This document shows positions 21,501-28,308 of a DNA stretch of 64,000 bases, one piece after another. The position numbers and the translations under genes were made by a program. Numbering within the stretch: the first letter of the stretch is position 1; each line of letters begins with the position of its first letter. The notes under the pieces were generated by a model that saw only the letters and a program-made list of their open reading frames with translations, did no database searches and was not told where the DNA came from. The stretch lies in assembly GCA_963714405.1 (NCBI GenBank), contig CAVQOH010000002.1, forward strand, positions 1,178,001 through 1,242,000, in the 5' to 3' direction. Origin of the DNA: JAZGGS01 sp963714405. GTDB lineage: Bacteria; Bacteroidota; Ignavibacteria; Ignavibacteriales; Ignavibacteriaceae.

Positions 21501-22134
21501 TCTAAAAGTTAAAATCAGAAGTCTTGGCCCAATTAACCTTCTTGCATATTCAGAGTATGAAGAAGAAAGAAACAGGTTAGAATTTTTAACCAAACAGCGT
21601 GATGATCTTGTTGAATCAGAGAAAGATATTATCAAAACTATTGATGAAATTAATAACACTGCTCAAACCAAGTTTTTAGAAACGTTTTCACTGATAAGAG
21701 AAAATTTTATAAAAGTGTTTCGTGTTCTTTTTGATCCGGGAGATGAAGCAGATCTTCAATTGGAGAATGATGCTGATCCGCTTGAAGCCAAAATTGAAAT
21801 TACTGCAAAACCAAAAGGAAAAAGACCCACATCTATTGAATTACTTTCCGGTGGTGAAAAAACATTAACCGCAATTGCACTTCTATTTGCAATTTATCTT
21901 GTTAAACCAAGTCCGTTTTGTATTTTGGATGAGATTGATGCTCCACTTGATGATGCTAATATAGATAGGTTTACGAATATTCTACGGGATTTTAGTAAAG
22001 ATACCCAGTTTATTGTTGTTACTCATAATAAAAGAACAATGGAGTCTGCCAAAACACTTTACGGAGTTACAATGCAGGAAGAGGGAATCTCAAAGTTGGT
22101 AAGTGTTCAGTTTAACGGGAATTTAGTTGCATAG
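18547..22134 (+). CDS. smc: chromosome segregation protein SMC
   Basis: Condensin ATPase that organises and segregates the chromosome. The head is built from the N-terminal Walker A GPNGCGKTN (residues 31-39) and the C-terminal signature LLSGGEKTL (about 1098) with Walker B FCILDEIDAPLDDAN. Long heptad-rich coiled coils flank a hinge around residues 510-670, containing GRASFYLMK and the Gly-rich end of the hinge. 1195 residues is typical. The start is TTG, just after the upstream stop, giving MYLSKLEIFGFKSF, the normal SMC N-terminus. No scpA or scpB lies in the window. Its 3' end overlaps the widest possible reading of the next gene. Confidence 0.97.
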   Translation: MYLSKLEIFGFKSFAQKTNVSFSEGVTSIVGPNGCGKTNIVDAIRWCLGEQRSSALRSDKMENVIFNGTSNRKPMGMAEVSLTIENTKGILPTEYTDITITRRIFRSGESEYLLNKNLCRLKDIVNLFMDTGIGANAYSVIELKMVETILSNKAEERRTMFEEAAGVNKYKLRRRLALRKLDEVKNDLIRVNDIVSEVGKKVSSLERQAKKADRYNNLSGTLREKEIDLAEREIFSFFLKSNELNKIKEEYQQSKNKLESDTAKNSDELDGFKNKITDAESRLRQKRKEVADLTEKAYNVKNIISISIERVNSLQANIKRYSKDLDELKIQLEDTIKSIKTKNIELEEAKEKSRLKQIEQKFVERKVKECNENLENKREKLQAHSNLAISKLKELSDQENRLSNTQFLLKGKNEDINGLNNKILSLTNAVAKTVGFIGNLTSERDTIAKQLEDAESNYTMKINLKEKLESELNNLKESELELKAFTNNLADKIIFIQNLVDNLEGVSRGTKFLIENNEWASEEIALLANVGTTDENYTYAIEAALRNNLNNILLFSFGDLQNGVKYLKENNLGRASFYLMKINETGSKNFSEKIIEFFLNKRRKKIENSNGFISWAEKLINSDEKWNRLFNKILNRVAVVDNLETAMQFSMKYPGFSFTTPSGDYADSTGIVESGAVPKVDDSLFGKKQLLGELKNNLPQKKKELEELSAKIKMQEEKINQIDLRLISKEGKLLVNDLANIEKQIAQFDFEKSKAEDEIENNHSLIKELAATANTIDNKRAELAEHLEKLYQQKSEEDILIKKLEEDFNEYRKEFDLTVSNGNAIDLELERSLGEIKNLENSINQAKLNVNNIKNTISKREYDIQSANKEIIVIKNAAAENETAQNELENKIEEHRKKENEIEADYSKLKEEITLLESAQRKNSNEKEKVLDFIRDADIKLNEIKIKKENLIEHIDENYSINIEQKSFDDIDTFNFTGTREEVHNLKVKIRSLGPINLLAYSEYEEERNRLEFLTKQRDDLVESEKDIIKTIDEINNTAQTKFLETFSLIRENFIKVFRVLFDPGDEADLQLENDADPLEAKIEITAKPKGKRPTSIELLSGGEKTLTAIALLFAIYLVKPSPFCILDEIDAPLDDANIDRFTNILRDFSKDTQFIVVTHNKRTMESAKTLYGVTMQEEGISKLVSVQFNGNLVA

Positions 22135-22159
22135 TTTCTCTTCACAGATGTTCATCATT

Positions 22160-24103
22160 ATGAAGAAAATGATGACAATTTTTCTTTTGTACTTTTTTTT
22201 ACCAATTATTGTAAATGCACAGTGGGTTGGTAACACCGGCGTTAATACAAAGCTTGTTCTAAACGGAAACAGCCCACAGAACATTTCTGCGGTAGGTGAT
22301 GAACAAGGAGGCGGATTTATAGTCTGGCAGGATGATAGAACGGGAAATGATAAGGTTTATTTTTTACATTTTGATGACAGAGGTAAACCAACTTTAAGAG
22401 CGGATGGGAAAAATATTTCTACAAGAGGAGGAAAGCAATTAAATCCTCTATTGTCTTCATCCATACAAAACTCTGCAATAGTATTGTGGGTTGGGGAAAC
22501 AAATAAAAATAAGCCTGAATTATTTATTCAGCGGGTTGCACAAAATGGAAAGCTTTTATGGAATGATGTCGGATTGCAAATTACTGATTCTGAAAACGAA
22601 ATTAGGAACTATTATTTATACTGTGATTCTGAAGGTAATTCATACATAACATATTTAACCAAAGAGCCAGGATTTTTAGGTGATTACATTGTTCACTTAA
22701 AAAAAATAAATCCTGGTGGAAAAATAATTTCTACTGCAGAAAACACTATTGTTTATAAATCAAATAACAGGAAAAGCAGCTCATCAATTATCCAAGAAGA
22801 TAATGGTGGAACATTTTCTTTTTGGTTGGAAAATGTAAGTGGTAAAAGTGTTTTAAAAGGATTGTATTTAGATTCAAAAAAAAGTTTAAGCGATCAACAA
22901 AATCCGGTAACAATTTCTTATCCTGAAAAAAATGTACTTAGTTATAAAATAGTTAAATATAAAAACGATAATGCTTATGTCGTTTGGCAGCAGCAAGAAA
23001 ATGAGAAAATTATTTATCATCAACTAATTAATAGTAATGGGAAGAGATTATGGGGTATTTACGGCAAAAAAGTAAGCTATTCAAAGGGAAATAAAACAAA
23101 CCTGCAAGCTTGTGTTAATGGTAAAGATATTTTTGTAAGCTGGACTAATGAAATTAAAAATCAACGGCGTGTATCTCTGCAAAAGTTTGATGAGAATGGG
23201 AATGCATATTGGAATGATGAATTAGATTTATCAGATTCATCAGCAAATCAATTTGGGCAAAAAATGATGATTACCGAAAGAGATAGAATTATTCTAAGCT
23301 GGTTTCAAAAGGAATTTGATTCTGTTTATGCAAATATTTATGCGATGCAGTTTTCCTCAAACGGTGAGCGGTTATGGGAAAATGGCATGTTAGGAGTTGC
23401 AACAAATTTTAATTCACATAAAAGTTATCTTTCAGCGTTTCCGGATAAAGATGGCGGAGGTATTTTTGTTTTTAAGGATAAACGATCAGGAGAGTATGGT
23501 ATTTATGGGCAGCGTATATTTGCCTCGGGTACGTTCGTCTCACAAATGGTTGGCTGTCTTGTAAATGTTGATGGAGATTCAGTGAATATATCCTGGCATT
23601 CTGTTAATGAGGAAGACTCTACTTATTATATAATTGAACGAACTGATCAACCAGACAGTAATATATCTGAATGGACAATAATAGATAGTATAAGCAGTAT
23701 TTATAAAAAGGGATTAAGTGAATATACAGTAACTGATAATCCAGGATTGAATGGAACTTTATATTACAGGGTAACACATAAAAACAGGAATGGTGTGATT
23801 CTTAGTAGTGAGATCAGCAGAACTAACTATCTCAGAAGTCCATCAGAAATAGTAGTAACTCAAAACTCACCCAATCCTTTTAATGATTCTACCAGGATAA
23901 TTTTTTTTCTTCCGGAAGAATCAGAAATAAGTTTAAAAATATTTAACAGCAGATTAAAATTGATTCAAGAAATAAATAAACTGTTTCCTGAAGGTAAAAA
24001 CGAAATTTTCTATTCTGCAGAAAATCGTAAACCGGGAATTTACTTCTATAAGTTCACAGCAGGTAATTTTGTTGATGTAAAAAAAATGGTGATTACAAAG
24101 TAA
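22160..24103 (+). CDS. secreted protein with type IX secretion sorting domain
   Basis: The frame is open from 22127, but the ATG at 22160 gives a clean signal peptide (MKKMMTIFLLYFFLPIIVNAQ) and avoids the overlap with smc, so I use it. The mature part contains several spaced copies of a motif like GGGFIVWQDDRTGNDKVY and GGIFVFKDKRSGEYGIYGQR, suggesting a beta-propeller-like array, then a fibronectin-like segment (NISWHS..TYYIIERT). The last 85 or so residues form a Por-secretion-tail domain: QNSPNPFNDSTRI, KIFNS, PGIYFYKFTAG and a final KKMVITK. This means export by the type IX system and cell-surface anchoring or release. Function of the propeller part unknown. Confidence 0.85.
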   Translation: MKKMMTIFLLYFFLPIIVNAQWVGNTGVNTKLVLNGNSPQNISAVGDEQGGGFIVWQDDRTGNDKVYFLHFDDRGKPTLRADGKNISTRGGKQLNPLLSSSIQNSAIVLWVGETNKNKPELFIQRVAQNGKLLWNDVGLQITDSENEIRNYYLYCDSEGNSYITYLTKEPGFLGDYIVHLKKINPGGKIISTAENTIVYKSNNRKSSSSIIQEDNGGTFSFWLENVSGKSVLKGLYLDSKKSLSDQQNPVTISYPEKNVLSYKIVKYKNDNAYVVWQQQENEKIIYHQLINSNGKRLWGIYGKKVSYSKGNKTNLQACVNGKDIFVSWTNEIKNQRRVSLQKFDENGNAYWNDELDLSDSSANQFGQKMMITERDRIILSWFQKEFDSVYANIYAMQFSSNGERLWENGMLGVATNFNSHKSYLSAFPDKDGGGIFVFKDKRSGEYGIYGQRIFASGTFVSQMVGCLVNVDGDSVNISWHSVNEEDSTYYIIERTDQPDSNISEWTIIDSISSIYKKGLSEYTVTDNPGLNGTLYYRVTHKNRNGVILSSEISRTNYLRSPSEIVVTQNSPNPFNDSTRIIFFLPEESEISLKIFNSRLKLIQEINKLFPEGKNEIFYSAENRKPGIYFYKFTAGNFVDVKKMVITK

Positions 24104-24826
24104 ATGGATGGAAATACTTTTAAAATTTTTATTGATTTTGATGGTACTGTTACCGTAAAAGATGTTGGAGAAGCAATTTTTAGTGAGTATGGAAATCACG
24201 ATAAAATTTATTCCATCATAGATGATTTGCTGAACGATAGAATTTCTTCAAAACAATGCTGGATTGAACTATGCGAAGTAGTTGGAAAAGTAGATAAAAA
24301 TTCTTTAGATAATTTTATTGATAAACTTGAAGTGGATGAGGGATTTTCCGATTTTGTTGAATTTTGTAAGCAAAATAATTTTGAGTTAATAATCCTAAGC
24401 GATGGATTTGATTATTATATAAACAGAATATTAAAACGCGAAGGTCTTGATCATATTAAAGTATATTCAAACAAACTTGTTGTAACAGATGATTACAGGT
24501 TGTTGCCTTCATTTCCATTCTATAATGAAAGATGTACAAGTTCAGCTAACTGCAAATGGGATCATATAATTAAACACAGCAGCGATGATGATTTTACTGT
24601 ATTTATCGGTGATGGAAATTCCGATAAGGAAACAATTGAGTACTGCGATTTTATTTTTGCAAAACATGGATTGCTTAAGTTTTGCGAAAAAGAAAGAATT
24701 ACTTTTTTCCCGTTCAATAAATTTGATGATATAATAAAAAAAATAACTCAACTAAATTCAAAGAAGAGATTAAAAAAACGTCATCGTGCAGAATTAAAAA
24801 GGCGAGAAGCTTACACTATTGAATAA
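24104..24826 (+). CDS. HAD-family phosphatase (MtnX/SerB-like)
   Basis: HAD subfamily IB phosphatase. The nucleophile motif I is IDFDGTVT with D11 and D13, motif II is ILSDGFDYY, and the metal-binding motif IV is FIGDGNSDKETIEY, followed by CDFIFAKHGL. The overall pattern and length (240) resemble 2-hydroxy-3-keto-5-methylthiopentenyl-1-phosphate phosphatase (MtnX) and related enzymes, but no other methionine-salvage gene is near, so the substrate is left open. It starts directly after the stop of the previous gene and ends five bases before the methyltransferase gene, so it belongs to the run that leads into lpxB. Confidence 0.85.
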   Translation: MDGNTFKIFIDFDGTVTVKDVGEAIFSEYGNHDKIYSIIDDLLNDRISSKQCWIELCEVVGKVDKNSLDNFIDKLEVDEGFSDFVEFCKQNNFELIILSDGFDYYINRILKREGLDHIKVYSNKLVVTDDYRLLPSFPFYNERCTSSANCKWDHIIKHSSDDDFTVFIGDGNSDKETIEYCDFIFAKHGLLKFCEKERITFFPFNKFDDIIKKITQLNSKKRLKKRHRAELKRREAYTIE

Positions 24827-24831
24827 AATAT

Positions 24832-25425
24832 ATGAGCAAATTCTCATCAATACTATTTAAATATCGCAGTTACACACCAATTCCCTTTTTAGTAGTAATG
24901 CTAATTTTTATTGAAGCTACTCCACTAAGCTTAATAATTGGTTTGTTGCTCTGCTTAATCGGAGAGGTGATAAGATTTTGGGGTGTTAGCTGGGCTGGCA
25001 GCGAAACAAGAACTACTAACCAGGTTGGCGGTTCAAAGCTTGTTATCAGCGGTCCTTTTGCTTTTGTAAGAAATCCGTTATACACAGGTAATATTCTAAT
25101 TTATCTTGGTTTAGGAATTATGTCTTTTGCTCTTTTTCCTTTTCTTCAAGTTGTTGCTCTGCTGTTCTTTATAATTCAATACTATTTGATTGTTAAGGAA
25201 GAAGAAAATTATTTGCTAAAAACATATGGCAGTCATTTTAATGAATATGTTAAAAACGTGCCACGCTTTTTGCCAAGAATTACAGCATATAAAAATCCTG
25301 AGATAGAACAACCTGGCTTTCAACCTAAAGCAGGTTTTCGTTCAGAAAAAAGAACATTGCAAGCGCTTATATTTATTATCTCTCTTATCATAATTGTTTG
25401 GATGATTAATAACAAAATTATTTAA
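24832..25425 (+). CDS. isoprenylcysteine carboxyl methyltransferase/phospholipid methyltransferase family membrane protein
   Basis: Integral membrane methyltransferase-fold protein of 197 residues with about five hydrophobic segments. The conserved SAM-binding part is GPFAFVRNPLYTGNILIYLG, followed by EEENYLLKTYGSHFNEYVKNVPRFLPR, the C-terminal Glu/Arg-rich signature of the ICMT/PEMT family. Bacterial members methylate various membrane lipids or small molecules and few are characterised; the substrate here is unknown. It overlaps lpxB by one base (TAATG), so the two are translationally coupled, which hints at a lipid or envelope substrate. Confidence 0.82.
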   Translation: MSKFSSILFKYRSYTPIPFLVVMLIFIEATPLSLIIGLLLCLIGEVIRFWGVSWAGSETRTTNQVGGSKLVISGPFAFVRNPLYTGNILIYLGLGIMSFALFPFLQVVALLFFIIQYYLIVKEEENYLLKTYGSHFNEYVKNVPRFLPRITAYKNPEIEQPGFQPKAGFRSEKRTLQALIFIISLIIIVWMINNKII

Positions 25426-26573
25426 TGGCAGAAAAAGAAAAATTTAATATTCTTGTTATTACAGGAGAAGTTTCTGGTGATTTGATAGGTGCATCACTCA
25501 TTAGAGAATTGGTAAGAACTGATTCTTCACTAAAGTTCTATGGTATTGGTGGTGATAAAATGATGGAAGAAGGAATGCAAACTTCGTTTCATATTAATCA
25601 AATGGCGTTTTTAGGATTGATGGAAGTTATTAAACATCTTCCATTTATTAAAAAGGTTCAAAAAAAAATTGTTGAGCTTGTTAAAACTAAAAATATAAAA
25701 ACCGCTGTACTTATTGATTATCCTGGATTTAACCTTAGTATTGCAAGGAAACTGAAAAAGCTGGGAGTAAAAATAATATACTATGTTTCTCCACAACTTT
25801 GGGCGTGGGGATCTGGCAGAATTAAAAAAGTAAAAAAACTTATTGATAATATGCTCGTTGTTTTTCCTTTTGAAGAAAAATTATACAGAGAAAATAATAT
25901 AAAAGTTCGCTTTGTTGGTCATCCTCTTGTTGAGAGAATTAACAGTTATGAATTTCTCATATACGAAGATCTATGTGCCAAACTTGAACTTGATAAGGAA
26001 AAAAATATCCTGCTTGTAATGCCTGGTAGCAGGGAACATGAGGTTAAGAAAATTTTTCCAAAGGTAATTATAGCTGCAAGAAAATTAGCTTTAGAATTTA
26101 ACATGCAGGTTGTTGTTTCTTGTTCGCCAAACTTAAATGAAAATTTGTTTACCGGTTTTTCTGATTCTGCAGATTTTAAAATTGTAAAAGGGTTCACTTA
26201 TGATTTGATGAAACATGCAAAGTTCGGAATTATTAAATCGGGCACATCAACACTGGAAGCCGGCTACTTTGCTTTACCGATGATAGTTGTTTATAAAGCA
26301 AATTATTTAACATACATAATTATGAAGAATCTGGCTAAAGTAGACTCCATTGGGATGGTAAATATATTACTTGAAGAAAAAGTAATTCCTGAGCTTATTC
26401 AGAATGAGTTAAATGAAAAATTGGTTTATAGAGAATGCAGGAAAATTCTTTCAAACTCAGATGTTTATGATCAAGTTAAAGGAAAACTAAACAATATAAA
26501 AAATATACTTTCCGGTGAAACTGCATCGGTAAGCGCAGCAAAATCAATTTATAAAATCATTAATGAATCTTAA
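25425..26573 (+). CDS. lpxB: lipid-A-disaccharide synthase
   Basis: Membrane-associated GT19 glycosyltransferase that joins UDP-2,3-diacylglucosamine and lipid X to form the lipid A disaccharide. The family signatures are GEVSGDLIGASLI (residues 14-26), FYGIGGDKMMEEGM, LIDYPGFNLSIARKLK, YVSPQLWAWGSGRIKKVKK, VGHPLVE, LVMPGSREHEVKK and the donor-binding KSGTSTLEAG. 382 residues, normal length. It overlaps the preceding gene by one base and the following DUF374 gene by 11 bases, and lpxK follows, so this is a lipid A block and shows the cell has an LPS-type outer membrane. Confidence 0.96.
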   Translation: MAEKEKFNILVITGEVSGDLIGASLIRELVRTDSSLKFYGIGGDKMMEEGMQTSFHINQMAFLGLMEVIKHLPFIKKVQKKIVELVKTKNIKTAVLIDYPGFNLSIARKLKKLGVKIIYYVSPQLWAWGSGRIKKVKKLIDNMLVVFPFEEKLYRENNIKVRFVGHPLVERINSYEFLIYEDLCAKLELDKEKNILLVMPGSREHEVKKIFPKVIIAARKLALEFNMQVVVSCSPNLNENLFTGFSDSADFKIVKGFTYDLMKHAKFGIIKSGTSTLEAGYFALPMIVVYKANYLTYIIMKNLAKVDSIGMVNILLEEKVIPELIQNELNEKLVYRECRKILSNSDVYDQVKGKLNNIKNILSGETASVSAAKSIYKIINES

Positions 26574-27231
26574 AAAAACATTTCAGGGTATTTTGAGATT
26601 TACAGGTAAAAATTTTTTAACCTGGCTTGTTACGATGCTCTGCAAAAGTTTAAAGGTAAAATCAATAAACAAAGAAGTAATCGAAAATCTTAATAACGAA
26701 AAGCAAAATTTTGTAATAGCTTTTTGGCACGGAACCATGCTCTTACCATGGTATATCCATGGTGATCCATCCTTTGCTGCACTTACAAGCAAAAGCAAGG
26801 ATGGTGATTTACTAGCAAAATTACTTAAGAAGTGGAATTATAATGTTGTAAGAGGCTCGAGCAGCGCTGGGGGTGATGTTGCACTTGGAATTATGATTGA
26901 CTATGCGAAAAATAAATACTCAATAGCTGTTACACCCGATGGTCCTCGTGGTCCTAAAAAAAAATTTAAAGCCGGAGCAGTAATTACTTCAAAAAAAAGC
27001 AATATTCCGCTTGTTTTAGCAGGTGTAGGTTATAAAAGAAGGAAAGTGTTAAAAAATTGGGATACATTTGAAGTTCCATTTTTTTTTAGCAGTGCAAAAA
27101 TTGTTTATTCTAATCCGATTTATATTCCTAATGAACTAAGCTATGAAGAAACTTCGGAGATTATTAAAAGCTGTGAAGAAAATTTAAATTCTTTACAGCA
27201 GAAAGCACAGATTTTCAGCAGCAAAATATGA
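26563..27231 (+). CDS. DUF374 lysophospholipid acyltransferase-family protein
   Basis: 222-residue protein of the DUF374 family, related to the LpxL/LpxM and PlsC acyltransferases. Diagnostic segments are FWHGTMLLPWYIH (the His is in the position of the acyltransferase HX4D/E region), LTSKSKDGDLLAKLL, GWxxVRGSSSAGG-like VVRGSSSAGGDVAL, and VTPDGPRGPKKKFKAG. An N-terminal hydrophobic stretch can anchor it to the inner membrane. Being wedged between lpxB and lpxK with overlaps on both sides (11 and 4 bases), it is likely to act on lipid A or a precursor, probably as a late acyltransferase; that role is inferred from position. Confidence 0.88.
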   Translation: MNLKKTFQGILRFTGKNFLTWLVTMLCKSLKVKSINKEVIENLNNEKQNFVIAFWHGTMLLPWYIHGDPSFAALTSKSKDGDLLAKLLKKWNYNVVRGSSSAGGDVALGIMIDYAKNKYSIAVTPDGPRGPKKKFKAGAVITSKKSNIPLVLAGVGYKRRKVLKNWDTFEVPFFFSSAKIVYSNPIYIPNELSYEETSEIIKSCEENLNSLQQKAQIFSSKI

Positions 27232-28262
27232 AATTATTAAGAATAATATTGTTACCATTTGTACCCCTATATTTTCTAATTGTTGCTGTGCGTAATTTTT
27301 TATTTAATAAAAAAATTTTTAAGAGCAAATCTGTAAGCGCAAAAGTCATTTCAGTTGGTAATATTACTGTTGGTGGTTCTGGTAAAACTCCTGCGGTTAT
27401 ATATATTACCAATACTTTGAAGGACGCAGGTAAATTACCGGGAGTTCTCAGCAGAGGTTATAGTAGAAATTCGAGTGGATACGTATTTGTTTCCGATGGA
27501 AAAGAATTTTTTACTACAGTTGATGTGAGTGGAGACGAAATATATCATACAGTATTAGATTGCCAGGTACCGGCTGCTGTTTGTGAAAACCGGGTTGAAG
27601 GTGCAGAAAAATTAATTAGTGATTCATCAAGTAATGTTATTGTTCTAGATGACGCATTTCAGCATAGATGGATAGAAAGAGAGTCAGATATTGTTGTAAT
27701 TGATCAGAGGTTTATAACAGGCAATAATTTTTTTATAAATAATCTACTACCTTCTGGTAACATGCGTGAACCGTTCAGCTCTTTAAAAAGAGCGGATGCA
27801 ATTATTATTAACAGGAAGTTTGCGGAAAAGAGACAAATACCAGCTAATCGATTGAAATATTTTAAATCAAAAAAAATTTTCTACGCTTATTATAAGGCAA
27901 TAAGTTTTATAGATTTGAAGAAGAAAACCGAATATGATTTAACTGAGTTTGAAGGACAAAAAAGTCTTGTTGTATCAGGTGTGGCAAAGCCCATTTCATT
28001 TTTAAATGTTCTTCGCCAAACGAATGTTGATACACAAAACCAGTTGATTTTCAGAGATCATAAGAAATACACCAATAGGGATGTACAGATTATACGTAAA
28101 AAGTTTTATTCAACTAACTCGCATTCAGTTGTAACAACTGAAAAGGACGCAGTTAAGCTTACAAATTTTTCAAAAGAACTTGATGATATTGATATTTTTT
28201 ATCTTAAAATAAAATTAAATATTGATAACGAGGAATCATTTAAAAAATTCTTAGTACAGTAA
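27228..28262 (+). CDS. lpxK: tetraacyldisaccharide 4'-kinase
   Basis: Inner-membrane kinase that phosphorylates the 4' position of the lipid A disaccharide made by LpxB. The N-terminal membrane helix (residues 3-22) precedes the P-loop-like SVGNITVGGSGKTPAV. Other family motifs are GVLSRGYSR, VDVSGDEIYHTVLD-type GDE, VIVLDDAFQHRWIERESDIV with the conserved DDxxQH, LLPSGNMREP and the C-terminal RDHKKYT. 344 residues, normal. Its start overlaps the stop of the DUF374 gene, completing the coupled lpxB-DUF374-lpxK series. Confidence 0.96.
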   Translation: MKLLRIILLPFVPLYFLIVAVRNFLFNKKIFKSKSVSAKVISVGNITVGGSGKTPAVIYITNTLKDAGKLPGVLSRGYSRNSSGYVFVSDGKEFFTTVDVSGDEIYHTVLDCQVPAAVCENRVEGAEKLISDSSSNVIVLDDAFQHRWIERESDIVVIDQRFITGNNFFINNLLPSGNMREPFSSLKRADAIIINRKFAEKRQIPANRLKYFKSKKIFYAYYKAISFIDLKKKTEYDLTEFEGQKSLVVSGVAKPISFLNVLRQTNVDTQNQLIFRDHKKYTNRDVQIIRKKFYSTNSHSVVTTEKDAVKLTNFSKELDDIDIFYLKIKLNIDNEESFKKFLVQ

Positions 28263-28308
28263 TCAGACAATTTTAAAACGTGAAACTAATCTAAAAAAGG
28301 AGAATGTG

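Noticed and set aside
26707..26722. TGGCACGGAACCATGC as a sigma-54 promoter
   Set aside because: It lies inside the DUF374 gene and lacks the TTGC half at the right spacing.
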